A stretch of DNA of 18,229 nucleotides from Magnetospirillum sp. (lineage in GTDB: Bacteria > Pseudomonadota > Alphaproteobacteria > Rhodospirillales > Magnetospirillaceae): the NCBI GenBank assembly GCA_016183945.1, contig JACPDP010000066.1, positions 1 through 18,229 on the forward strand, given 5' to 3'. The position numbers and the translations under genes were made by a program. Shown piece after piece: positions 6,457 through 14,112 of this stretch; position 1 is the stretch's first letter, and every line of letters begins with the position of its first letter. The notes under the pieces were generated by a model that saw nothing but the letters and a program-made list of their open reading frames with translations, was not told the origin of the DNA and did not search any database.

Positions 6457-7452
6457 ATGGTGAAGCGCTGGTTGCCGTGGGTGCTGAAGGGCGGGCTGTC
6501 GGCCGGGCTGATCTGGTTCGTGTTCGGCAAGGTCGATCTCGCCTCCGCCTGGCAGCAGGCCAAGGAGATCGATCCGGCCATGCTGGCGGTCGCCTATGGC
6601 CTGATGGTGGCGCAGATCATCCTGGGGGCGGTGCGCTGGGATCTGGTGCTGAAGGCGCTGGCGGCGCCCATCCGCTTCGGTCGCGCCCTGGCCATCTTCT
6701 ACATCGCCGGATTCTTCAGCCTGGTGCTGCCCGGGGCGGTGGGCGGCGACGCCGTGCGCATGTGGAAGGCGCGGCGCGAGGGATTGTCGCTGTCCATCTC
6801 CATCAACTCGGTCATGCTCGAGCGCCTGATCACCGTCTTCGCCCTGGTGCTGCTGGTGGCGGTGACGCAGCCGGTGCTGCTGGCCCGCGTTCCCGATCTT
6901 CCCGGCGCCTGGGTCTTCCCGGCGATGACGGTGGTCGGGCTGTTCGGCATGGCGCTGCTGACGGTGCTCGATCGTCTGCCCAATCAACTGGGCAACTGGC
7001 GGCTGGGGCACTGGCGGGTGGTGCGGGCGCTGGCCCATCTCGCCGCCGATACCCGCCGGGTGTTGCTGCGGCCCCGCTTCGGCCTGCCCATTCTGCTGGT
7101 GGCCCTGGTGGGGCACGTCAACCTGTCGTTGGTGGTCTATGCGCTGGCCGTGGGCCTGGGGCTCGATGTCGATGTCATCGACTGCATGGTGCTGGTGCCG
7201 CCGGTGATCCTGATCATGACGCTCCCCATTTCCATCGCCGGCTGGGGGGTGCGTGAGACCGCCATGGTCACCGCCTTCGGGCTGGTGGGGGTGGAAGACC
7301 ATGCCGCCCTGGTGCTGTCGGTGATCTTCGGCTTGGTGAACATGGCCGGGGTGCTGCCGGGGGGGGGGGTCTGGCTGCTGTCGGGGGACACGCTCAAGCG
7401 CGACGAAATTGAGGCGACCGAGCAGGAAGCCGAAAAGACCCTGGCGTCGTGA
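6457..7452 (+). CDS. UPF0104 / LPG-synthase transmembrane-domain family membrane protein
   Basis: This 331-residue integral membrane protein has about seven or eight hydrophobic segments and no soluble catalytic domain. Family signs are GAVRWDLVL after the second segment, GAVGGDAVRMWKARREG, and ERLITV. These fit the UPF0104/AglD-like family (the flippase-like membrane part of lysylphosphatidylglycerol synthases). Members are thought to handle lipids or lipid-linked sugars, but the substrate here cannot be told. I chose the ATG at 6457, with GGGAAG upstream, over an earlier TTG at 6424. An 11-G run at 7359-7369 encodes PGGGV near the C-terminus. The next gene starts four bases after the stop, so the two are very probably co-transcribed. 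Confidence 0.88.
   Translation: MVKRWLPWVLKGGLSAGLIWFVFGKVDLASAWQQAKEIDPAMLAVAYGLMVAQIILGAVRWDLVLKALAAPIRFGRALAIFYIAGFFSLVLPGAVGGDAVRMWKARREGLSLSISINSVMLERLITVFALVLLVAVTQPVLLARVPDLPGAWVFPAMTVVGLFGMALLTVLDRLPNQLGNWRLGHWRVVRALAHLAADTRRVLLRPRFGLPILLVALVGHVNLSLVVYALAVGLGLDVDVIDCMVLVPPVILIMTLPISIAGWGVRETAMVTAFGLVGVEDHAALVLSVIFGLVNMAGVLPGGGVWLLSGDTLKRDEIEATEQEAEKTLAS
7359..7369 (+). repeat. Run of eleven G within the membrane-protein gene
   Basis: Codons CCG GGG GGG GGG GTC contain eleven consecutive G. Removing one G changes the frame to that of the downstream ABC-F gene and meets no stop before its ATG at 7457. Adding one G brings a stop (TGA) about 14 codons later. Long G runs are slippage-prone. 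Whether this one varies in nature is not known from one sequence, and an assembly error is also possible. Confidence 0.8.
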
Positions 7453-7456
7453 GATA

Positions 7457-9337
7457 ATGCTGCACATCAATGAGCTGACCTTCCGCTACGGCGGCCGCGT
7501 GTTGTTCGACCGCGCCACCGTCCACATCTCCGCCGGCCAGAAAGTGGGGCTGGTGGGGCGCAACGGCTCGGGCAAATCGACCCTGTTCAAGCTGATCGTG
7601 GGCGAACTGCACACCGACGGCGGCGATGTCATCATGCGGCCGCGCGCCCGCTTGGGCCGGGTGGCACAGGAGGCTCCCGAGGGTGAGACCTCCCTGTTGG
7701 ACTGTGTGCTGGCGGCGGACACCGAGCGTGCCGCCCTGCTGATCGAGGCCGAGACCGCCGACGATCCCCACCGTATCGGCGAGATACATGAACGCCTCGC
7801 CACCATCGACTCCCACTCCGCGCCGGCACGCGCCGCCACCATCCTGTCGGGCCTGGGGTTCGGCGCCGAGGCCCAATCGCGGCCGGTGTCGTCGTTCTCG
7901 GGCGGCTGGCGCATGCGCGTCGCCCTGGCGGCGGCCCTGTTCGCGCAGCCCGAGCTGCTGCTGCTGGACGAGCCCACCAACCATCTCGACCTCGAAGCCA
8001 CCCTGTGGCTGCAGTCCTATCTGGCCACCTATCCCGGCACGCTGGTGGTGATCAGCCATGACCGCGAGATGCTGAACGAGGTGGCCAACCGCATCGTCCA
8101 TCTCGACGGTGGCAAGCTGGTGGCCTATGGCGGCAATTATGACAACTTCGAGCGCACCCGGCGCGAGAAGATGGAGCTGGCGAGCAAGGCCGCCTCCAAG
8201 CAGTTGGAGCAGCGCAAGAAGATCCAGTCCTTCATCGACCGCTTCCGCGCCAAGGCCACCAAGGCCGCCCAGGCACAAAGCCGCATCAAGATGCTGGAGC
8301 GCATGGGACCGGTGATGGCCGTGGTCGAGGAGCGCTCCATCAGCTTCGACTTCCCCGACCCCGAAGAGCTGGCGCCGCCCATCCTCGCCATCGAAGACGG
8401 CATCGCCGGCTACGGCGACGTCGAGGTGTTGCGCAATGTCGAGTTGCGGATCGACATGGATGACCGCATCGCGCTGCTGGGCGCCAACGGTAACGGCAAG
8501 TCGACCCTGGCCAAGGTGCTGTCGGGCAGGCTCGGGCTGCTGTCGGGCTCCCTGCGCAAGCCGGCCAAGCTCAAGGTGGGCTATTTCGCCCAGCACCAGA
8601 CCGAGGAGCTGAGGGTCGAGCGCACCGCCTTCGAGCACATGGCCGAGCTGATGAAGAACGCCGCGCCGTCCAAGGTGCGGGCGCAGCTCGGCCGTTTCGG
8701 TTTCGAGCAGGAACGCGCCGACGTCAAGGTGGCCAACCTGTCGGGCGGCGAGAAGGCCCGGCTGCTGTTCGCCCTGATGAGCCGCGACGCGCCCCATCTG
8801 ATGATCCTCGACGAGCCCACCAACCACCTCGACATCGACGCCCGCGAGGCGCTGGTGGCGGCTTTGAATGCCTATGACGGCGCCGTGGTGCTGATCAGCC
8901 ACGACCCGCACCTGATCGAGTTGACCGCCGACCGGCTGTGGCTGGTGCAAGGCGGGGCGGTTAAGTCCTTCGACGGCGACCTCGCCGCCTATCGCAAGCT
9001 GCTGCTGGACCAGGCCCGCGAAAGCCGCCGCGGCGACCGTGGCGACGGCAAGGGCGACGCCGCCACCCGCAGGAACGGGCGCCGCGCCGCCGCCGAGGCC
9101 CGCGCCCAACTCGCCCCCCTGCGCCGTGCGGTGGAGAAGGCGGAGAAGACTCTCGCCGGGTTGCACAAGAAGCAAGCGGATCTGCGCGCCGCTTTGGAGG
9201 ATCCGGGCCTCTACCAGCGGTCGCCAACCGTCGTATCCGAGTTGCAACGCCAGTTGGGTGAGGCCGCCCGCGCCGTCGAGACGGTGGAGGCCGAGTGGCT
9301 GGAGGCGCAACACGCCCTGGACGCGGCCGGCGAGTGA
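7457..9337 (+). CDS. ABC-F family ATP-binding protein (YheS/Uup type)
   Basis: This 626-residue soluble protein has two ABC ATPase domains and no membrane segments, which is the ABC-F arrangement acting on ribosomes. Domain 1 has Walker A GRNGSGKS at 34-41, signature SGGWRMRVALA and Walker B LLLLDEPTNHLD. Domain 2 has Walker A GANGNGKST, signature SGGEKARLLFAL and Walker B LMILDEPTNHLD. The linker between them (YDNFERTRREKMELASKAASKQ to IKMLERM) is the charged helical segment that reaches the P-site tRNA in this family. A roughly 100-residue basic C-terminal extension ends in a coiled coil. The order and the N-terminus (NELTFRYGGRVLFD) are closest to the YheS branch as I recall it. ATG at 7457 lies four bases past the previous stop, without a strong ribosome binding site. 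Its role is probably rescue of stalled or stressed translation; antibiotic resistance is not supported. Confidence 0.94.
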   Translation: MLHINELTFRYGGRVLFDRATVHISAGQKVGLVGRNGSGKSTLFKLIVGELHTDGGDVIMRPRARLGRVAQEAPEGETSLLDCVLAADTERAALLIEAETADDPHRIGEIHERLATIDSHSAPARAATILSGLGFGAEAQSRPVSSFSGGWRMRVALAAALFAQPELLLLDEPTNHLDLEATLWLQSYLATYPGTLVVISHDREMLNEVANRIVHLDGGKLVAYGGNYDNFERTRREKMELASKAASKQLEQRKKIQSFIDRFRAKATKAAQAQSRIKMLERMGPVMAVVEERSISFDFPDPEELAPPILAIEDGIAGYGDVEVLRNVELRIDMDDRIALLGANGNGKSTLAKVLSGRLGLLSGSLRKPAKLKVGYFAQHQTEELRVERTAFEHMAELMKNAAPSKVRAQLGRFGFEQERADVKVANLSGGEKARLLFALMSRDAPHLMILDEPTNHLDIDAREALVAALNAYDGAVVLISHDPHLIELTADRLWLVQGGAVKSFDGDLAAYRKLLLDQARESRRGDRGDGKGDAATRRNGRRAAAEARAQLAPLRRAVEKAEKTLAGLHKKQADLRAALEDPGLYQRSPTVVSELQRQLGEAARAVETVEAEWLEAQHALDAAGE

Positions 9338-9340
9338 CAT

Positions 9341-9365
9341 GCCCGCCTCGCAATCGAGGCGGGGC
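9341..9365 (+). terminator. Hairpin after the ABC-F gene, possible weak terminator
   Basis: GCCCGCCTCG and CGAGGCGGGGC form a roughly 10-base-pair GC-rich stem with one bulge and a CAAT loop, three bases past the ABC-F stop. The bases after it (GTCTATTACACTTCC) are only modestly T-rich, so intrinsic termination is likely but not strong. Confidence 0.5.
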
Positions 9366-9435
9366 GTCTATTACACTTCCCTCATCTCGTGCCGCCCTAT
9401 AGGCTGGTGGCGCCGACCGAGAGGGTTGATCGAGC

Positions 9436-11214
9436 GTGACTGCCCCGCCCACCACCGCCACACCCGCCTTTGCCGTCCGCCGAGTCCTGCTGCTGCTGGT
9501 GGCCTTGGTGGCGGTGGTGTTGATCACGTCGGCCGCTGTCTTTCTGGTTCACCTCCGCAGTGTTCTGATCGAGGGCGCCTCGCGGCGGGTGGAAGACACG
9601 GCGCGCCTGCTGCAGGAGCATGTGGGCCGCACCTTGGGAACCACCGACTTCGTCGTCGGCCGGGTGGTCGAGCTGGCCAGGCAGCACAGCCCCGACGAGT
9701 TGGCCAATTCGGCCAATGTGCATCGCCAGATCCGCGCCCTTACCGCCGGCCTGCCCGAGCGGGGCAGCCTGTGGCTGTTCGGTCCCGACGGCCAATTGCT
9801 GGCCAGTTCCACCGACTACCCCCTCAAGCAGCGCACGACCGCCATCGACCACATCTGGTACAAGGCCATCCGGGATGGCGCGGATCGGGTGGTCGGGCCG
9901 CTGATGATCGGCCGTTACGATGTCCGGCTGGTCTTCACCTACAACCGCCGCATTACGGACGCCGACGGCCGCTTCGTCGGCACCGCCACGGCCGGCCTCG
10001 ACGCCACCTATTTCACCGACTTCTACCGCTCGTTCGGTCTCGGGCTCAACGGCAACACCGTCGTTGCCGACCTGGAAGGCCGGGTGATGCTGCGTCAGCC
10101 GGACCCGGGGCGCTGGCTGGAGGCGACAATCGCCAGTGGCCCGCTGATGCGGGCACAACGCGAGAGACCCCAGGGACTCTTACGCGCCGCTTCGCCGCTC
10201 GACGCCATCGAACGACTGGTGGGGTATCGCACCCTGCCGGAATACGGGCTGGTGGTGGCGTCGGGGATCGCCTTGCCGGACGTGCTGGAGGATTGGCGCA
10301 CCACCGCCTTCGGTATCGCCGTGCTGGTGGCCACCGCCCTGGCGGCATTGGCCGGGCTTACCCTGCTGGCGCTGCGCGGCCTGACGCGCGAGCAGGCCAT
10401 CCTGCAGGGACTGGAGGAAGTGGTGCAACAGCGCACCGAGGAGGCCCGCGAGCAGGCGGAGCAGGCTCGCCTGGCCGACGAGAGCAAGACCCGCTTCCTG
10501 GCCGCCGCCAGCCACGACCTGCGTCAGCCGCTGCAGGCCGCCGGCATGTTCACCGAGGCGCTGGCGGTCAGGCTCGACGATCCAGGCCATCTCGCCGTGG
10601 TGGACAAGCTGCGCCAGAGCATCGAGGCCACCAACGCGCTGCTGACCACCCTGCTGGACGTCTCCGCTCTTGAGGCCGCCCGGCTGCAGCCCAGCGTCAC
10701 CACCTTCGCCATCTGGCCGCTGTTGTCGGGATTGGCCGGCCAGTACGAGCCCGAGGCGACGGCGCGGGGGTTGGAAATCCGGGTGGTGCCGAATCGGGCC
10801 CGCATCGTCAGCGATCCCGTGCTGCTTGAGCGCCTGCTGCGCAACCTGCTGGTCAATGCCCTGCGTTATACCGACGGCGGCCGGGTGCTGCTGGGCTGCC
10901 GCCGCCATGGCGATCGCCTGGCGGTGGTGGTGGCCGATTCGGGCATCGGCATCCCCGCCGACAAGCTGGATGACATCTTCGAGGACTTCATCCGCATCGA
11001 CACCCCCGGCCGCAACAGCAAGGAGGCCAAGGGCCTCGGGCTGGGCCTGGGCGTGGTCCGCCGCATGGGAGCACTGCTGGGGCATCCGCTGACGGTGCGC
11101 TCGCGCCCGGGCACGGGGTCGGAATTCAGCGTGATCGTGCCGGTGGCGGAAGCGATGGAGAGGCGCCGGGAGCCATCCTTCGAGACGGGCGCCGTGGCGC
11201 CTTCCTCAGGATGA
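9436..11214 (+). CDS. Orphan membrane sensor histidine kinase with periplasmic Cache-like domain
   Basis: This 592-residue protein has a first membrane helix (about residues 14-40), a periplasmic sensor region of about 250 residues whose pattern (LWLFGPDGQLLASS, then DGRFVGTATAGLDATYF) fits a double-Cache domain, and a second helix near 289-314. A short coiled coil leads to the dimerisation domain with the phospho-acceptor H360 in AAASHDLRQPLQA. The ATPase domain follows, with N-box LRNLLVNALRYT, G1 box VADSGIGIP and G2 box GLGLGLGVVRR. The HDLRQPL H-box is the type found in hybrid kinases of the NahK/RpfC class, yet there is no receiver domain and no response regulator beside it. The partner must be elsewhere. 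The start is GTG at 9436 with GAGAGGG about 13 bases upstream. Cache domains bind small organic ligands; the signal cannot be predicted. Confidence 0.9.
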   Translation: MTAPPTTATPAFAVRRVLLLLVALVAVVLITSAAVFLVHLRSVLIEGASRRVEDTARLLQEHVGRTLGTTDFVVGRVVELARQHSPDELANSANVHRQIRALTAGLPERGSLWLFGPDGQLLASSTDYPLKQRTTAIDHIWYKAIRDGADRVVGPLMIGRYDVRLVFTYNRRITDADGRFVGTATAGLDATYFTDFYRSFGLGLNGNTVVADLEGRVMLRQPDPGRWLEATIASGPLMRAQRERPQGLLRAASPLDAIERLVGYRTLPEYGLVVASGIALPDVLEDWRTTAFGIAVLVATALAALAGLTLLALRGLTREQAILQGLEEVVQQRTEEAREQAEQARLADESKTRFLAAASHDLRQPLQAAGMFTEALAVRLDDPGHLAVVDKLRQSIEATNALLTTLLDVSALEAARLQPSVTTFAIWPLLSGLAGQYEPEATARGLEIRVVPNRARIVSDPVLLERLLRNLLVNALRYTDGGRVLLGCRRHGDRLAVVVADSGIGIPADKLDDIFEDFIRIDTPGRNSKEAKGLGLGLGVVRRMGALLGHPLTVRSRPGTGSEFSVIVPVAEAMERRREPSFETGAVAPSSG

Positions 11215-11250
11215 GGCAACTGGCGGCGTCCTACCCCCGCGCCTTTTCCT

Positions 11251-11317
11251 CCCAGCCGCCATCCGGCTGGGCTCCCACACCGAGCGGTCGGCCGGGGAGA
11301 ATGGCGGCATTCTCCCC
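11251..11317. terminator. Two hairpins between convergent genes
   Basis: Between the kinase and the lipoprotein gene lie CCCAGCCG-N5-CGGCTGGG (11251-11271) and a perfect 10-base-pair hairpin GGGGAGAATG-GCGG-CATTCTCCCC (11294-11317). Their place between two converging genes suggests bidirectional termination or protection of 3' ends. Neither is followed by a T-run on either strand, so classical intrinsic termination is not shown. Confidence 0.45.
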
Positions 11318-11334
11318 CACTCCGGCCCTCTCGG

Positions 11335-11628
11335 CTACTTGGTCTCGGCCTTGCCCTGATTGAGCGGGCACCACGGCGGCAGGGTGGCGGGATCGATCCT
11401 GCCGTCGGCGGTGAGAGCGGCGGGGCCGCGTCCGGAGCCAGGCCCGAAGCCGGGGCCTCGCATCATCATCGGGCGGGGAACCGCCTTGCCGTCCTGGAAG
11501 GCCTTGACCATCTGCTCGTGACGCCAGCCGGGCGTCCAGGTCTGCTCGGTGTCGGCGGCGCCGGCGGCGCAGCCGGCGACCAGTACGACGGCGGCCAAGG
11601 CAACCAGGGTGTTCGCAACGGTCTTCAT
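11335..11628 (-). CDS. Small lipoprotein of unknown function
   Basis: This 97-residue protein has a lipoprotein signal: a short basic start, hydrophobic ANTLVALAAVVL, and the lipobox LVAGC with lipidated C20. Alanine after the cysteine favours the outer membrane. The mature part is small and rich in Gly, Pro and Met (RPMMMRGPGFGPGSGRGP), then ADGRIDPATLPPWCPLNQG with one further cysteine. I recognise no named family. The ATG at 11628 is supported by a strong GAGGAGG site six bases upstream. It lies about 100 bases downstream of the universal stress gene and has its own upstream repeat motif, so it may be separately regulated. The methionine-rich stretch could bind metal, but this is speculation. 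Confidence 0.8.
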   Translation of the reverse strand: MKTVANTLVALAAVVLVAGCAAGAADTEQTWTPGWRHEQMVKAFQDGKAVPRPMMMRGPGFGPGSGRGPAALTADGRIDPATLPPWCPLNQGKAETK

Positions 11629-11676
11629 GGCATCCTCCTCGACTGTTCCAACCCCTGTGATCATTCAACCACGGGG

Positions 11677-11718
11677 CTGTAACGGACGGATGTCGAGGGC
11701 GGTAACCGACTGTAACCG
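11677..11718. promoter_or_regulatory. TGTAAC-type direct repeats upstream of the lipoprotein gene
   Basis: On the plus strand GTAAC occurs at 11702-11706 and 11712-11716, separated by five bases, so the copies are exactly 10 bases apart. A third copy, CTGTAACGG, lies at 11677-11685. The spacing and orientation resemble the tandem half-sites of OmpR-family regulators; the CpxR box is GTAAA-N5-GTAAA. The lipoprotein ATG is at 11628, so the repeats sit 50-90 bases upstream of its start. The regulator is not identified in the window. Confidence 0.45.
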
Positions 11719-11730
11719 GAAGCGAGCAAA

Positions 11731-12231
11731 TCAGCGCAGTCGGTGGGCGGGTCGCCTGGGGGCCAGGGTGTCGGCGATCCGGCGGGCGGCCCTGGGCAGG
11801 AAGCCCGAGGCCGGCACGTCGATCACCAGCGCGGCGCAGCTCCATTCGGGTGCGTTGAGGGTGTCCAAGCCGGCCAGACCGTGGTCGGCGCCGGAGCCCA
11901 CGACCACCAGGTCGGGCTGCCAGCGGCCGGCCAGTTCGCCGATGCCGCGGGAGGCCGCCGGAAAGGATACCAGCGTGGCCGCTTCGGGGGCGCCGATCTG
12001 GTTGGCCACGGCACGCAGGCGGCGTTCGATCACCACTTCGAGGCGCTGTTCGACCTCGTGCGGCGTGAGCAGCGAGAAATCGTCACAGCCCAGGTCGGTG
12101 CCCCAGTCGGCAACGTGGCCGATGGCGAAGCGGGCCCCCTGGCGAGCGGCGATGTCCCAGGCGTGGCGGGCGACCTCGCGGCCGCTCCTGCCCATGTCGA
12201 CGATGGCCAGCACGCGGCGATGCGACCTCAT
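11731..12231 (-). CDS. Universal stress protein (UspA family), single domain
   Basis: This 166-residue protein fits the UspA fold. It has an N-terminal strand RRVLAIVDMG with the usual aspartate, an alternating helix and strand pattern (ARFAIGHVADWG), and the final DLVVVGSGADHGLAGL strand-loop. The usual ATP-binding pattern G-x2-G-x9-G-(S/T) is not intact after VVVGSG, so nucleotide binding is doubtful. The ATG at 12231 overlaps the stop of the SulP gene by one base (TGATG), which shows coupling. An upstream start would lie inside SulP. The pairing suggests that it modulates the transporter or responds with it; I know no defined mechanism for this. It could equally be a general stress factor carried in the operon. 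Confidence 0.82.
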   Translation of the reverse strand: MRSHRRVLAIVDMGRSGREVARHAWDIAARQGARFAIGHVADWGTDLGCDDFSLLTPHEVEQRLEVVIERRLRAVANQIGAPEAATLVSFPAASRGIGELAGRWQPDLVVVGSGADHGLAGLDTLNAPEWSCAALVIDVPASGFLPRAARRIADTLAPRRPAHRLR

Positions 12232-14018
12232 CACGCGGCTCCTTTCACCAGGGTTTCCGGCGGCTCTGGCGCGGCCGGTTCGCAGCGCCCAAGGCGGGCG
12301 CACTCGACGAAGACAGCGTGGCCGCAGGTGCGGCAGCGATCGTGGTCCAGGCGGCGGTAGATGGTGCGCAGGGCCTCGGTCTTGGACGTGAAGACATTTC
12401 CGGCGCCGATCTCGTCCATGTAGTTGCCGCGGCGCAGAAGCTCAAGGACGTTCTCCTTGACGCGGATCAGGGTGAGGCTGCCTGCCCGGGCGCGCAGCCG
12501 GCGCGCTTCCTGGGCCAGGGCCTCGGCGCCGGCGACGTCGATGAAGTTGACCCCCGACATGACGATGACCAGATGGTTCTGCCTGGGGGCCTCCTGCTCA
12601 TAGGCGCGCAGCGTCTCCTGCAGGTAATTGACCGCCCCGAAGAACAGCGAACCGTCGATGCGGATGATGCGCAGCTGCGGGCATTCCGGCAGGGCTGGAT
12701 TCGAGGTGAACTTGCGGCTCGCACTGTCGGGATCGGGGACCCGGACCAGGATGCCGGGGTGCGAGGTGCGATTGAGGTAGAGGATCAGCGACAGCAGCAC
12801 CCCCGCCAGGATGGCCAGTTCCAGTTCCAGCAGCAGCGTGGCCAGGAATGTGACGGCCAGCACCGCCGTCTCGGAGCGGCTGGTGCGGGAAATCTGGGCG
12901 ATGTGGTGGCGGTCGATCAGGCCCCAGGCCACCAGGAACAGCACGCCGGCCATGGCGGCGTTGGGCATGTAGGCGGCCAGGGGCGCGATCACCAGCACGA
13001 TCCCCATCAGGGCGGCACCGGCGATGACCGCGGCCAGCGGCGTCTTCGCCCCGGCGTCGAAGTTGAGGCCGCTGCGGTTGAACGATCCGGTGGCGACATA
13101 GCCCGAAAAGAAGCTGCCGGCAATGTTGGACAGGCCCTGCCCGATGAATTCCTGGTTGCCGTTGATGTGCTGACCGCTGCGCACCGACAGGGCGCGCGAA
13201 ATGGACAGCGCCTCGGTCAGCGCGAACAGCGTCACCGCCAGCGCGGTCGGCGCCAGCGAGCGCCACACCTGCGGATCGAAGCTCGGCGCCGACAGGGGCG
13301 GCAGCGTCGAGGGCAGTGCGCCCACCGTGGCGATGCCGGCCTGCAGGTGGATGTTCATCACGGTGGACAGGACGCTGCCCACCACGATGGCGACGATCAT
13401 GTAGGGGACGCGCGGGTAGAAGCGGCGCACCAGCAGGCCGGTGGCCAAGGTGGTGCCGCCCACCGCCGCCACCGGCCACGCGATGGCGTCGAGGTGGCCG
13501 AACAGATAGGCGAAGATCTGGTGGAAATCCGCCCCCCGCGGGATGGGCAGGCCGAAGAAGTTCTTCACCTGGTTGGCGGCGATCAGCACGCCCGCCCCGG
13601 CGGTGAAGCCGATCACCACCGAGTGGGAAATGAAGTTGACGATGGAGCCCAGGCGGAACAGCCCCATGGTCAGCTCCACCAGGCCGACCATGACCGCCAG
13701 GGTCAGCGCCAGTTGGACGTACTTGGCCGAGCCGGGTTCGGCCAGCGCCGACAGCGACGAGAACAGCACGATGGAGGCCGCCGTGGTCGGCCCCGACACC
13801 AGGTGCCAGGACGAGCCGAACAGGGCGGCGATGATCGCCGGGATCATGCCGGCATAGAGCCCGTATTCCGGCGGCATCCCGGCGATGGTGGCGAAGGCGA
13901 CGCCCTGGGGCAGCACGACGATGGCGCCGGTCAGGCCGGCCGAGACGTCGGCCGACAGCGTGCCGCGGTTGATCATCGGCAGCCAAGCGGTGAACGGGAG
14001 CAATCTGGACCAGGACAT
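12231..14018 (-). CDS. SulP/SLC26-family anion transporter with STAS domain
   Basis: This 595-residue inner-membrane transporter moves inorganic anions; sulfate, bicarbonate or another anion cannot be told apart by sequence alone. The first 400 or so residues form the multi-helix transport core. They begin SADVSAGLTGAIVVLPQGVAFATIAGMPPEYGLYAGM and include the SulP signature around FGSSWHLVSGPTTAAS. A cytoplasmic STAS domain (about 445-550) contains VIVMSGVNFIDVAGAEAL, the usual phosphorylatable-loop region. The C-terminus adds a cysteine cluster C562, C565, C573 and C579 (CRTCG, VEC, GRC) that resembles a small metal-binding knuckle. The ATG at 14018 has GGAGG four bases upstream. It overlaps the universal stress gene by one base and lies downstream of a two-component pair with a FixJ-like site in between. 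No carbonic anhydrase is adjacent. Confidence 0.94.
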   Translation of the reverse strand: MSWSRLLPFTAWLPMINRGTLSADVSAGLTGAIVVLPQGVAFATIAGMPPEYGLYAGMIPAIIAALFGSSWHLVSGPTTAASIVLFSSLSALAEPGSAKYVQLALTLAVMVGLVELTMGLFRLGSIVNFISHSVVIGFTAGAGVLIAANQVKNFFGLPIPRGADFHQIFAYLFGHLDAIAWPVAAVGGTTLATGLLVRRFYPRVPYMIVAIVVGSVLSTVMNIHLQAGIATVGALPSTLPPLSAPSFDPQVWRSLAPTALAVTLFALTEALSISRALSVRSGQHINGNQEFIGQGLSNIAGSFFSGYVATGSFNRSGLNFDAGAKTPLAAVIAGAALMGIVLVIAPLAAYMPNAAMAGVLFLVAWGLIDRHHIAQISRTSRSETAVLAVTFLATLLLELELAILAGVLLSLILYLNRTSHPGILVRVPDPDSASRKFTSNPALPECPQLRIIRIDGSLFFGAVNYLQETLRAYEQEAPRQNHLVIVMSGVNFIDVAGAEALAQEARRLRARAGSLTLIRVKENVLELLRRGNYMDEIGAGNVFTSKTEALRTIYRRLDHDRCRTCGHAVFVECARLGRCEPAAPEPPETLVKGAA

Positions 14019-14090
14019 GGAACCTCCACTTCATCCCCGGTTGGGATTAGGAGGTTCTAATATGGTATCCGGGCCGGCGCCTTCTATTGG

Positions 14091-14104
14091 GTAACCTACG
14101 TAAT
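14091..14104 (-). promoter_or_regulatory. FixJ-like binding site upstream of the SulP operon
   Basis: On the minus strand the bases TTACGTAG (14103 to 14096) match seven of eight positions of the FixJ consensus GTAMGTAG as I recall it. The 6-base palindrome TACGTA is at 14097-14102. A second GTTAC half lies beside it. The site is about 75-85 bases upstream of the SulP ATG and just after the stop of a FixJ-type regulator gene. The A/T-rich CATATTAG nearby (14055-14065) could be part of a -10 box. Confidence 0.45.
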
Positions 14105-14112
14105 CGTTTGTT

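Noticed and set aside
7394..9340. 648-codon minus-strand frame opposite the ABC-F gene
   Set aside because: The plus strand has intact Walker and signature motifs in both domains; the antisense frame has none.
12318..14060. 580-codon plus-strand frame opposite SulP
   Set aside because: Low-complexity antisense composition, while the minus strand encodes a complete SulP-STAS protein.
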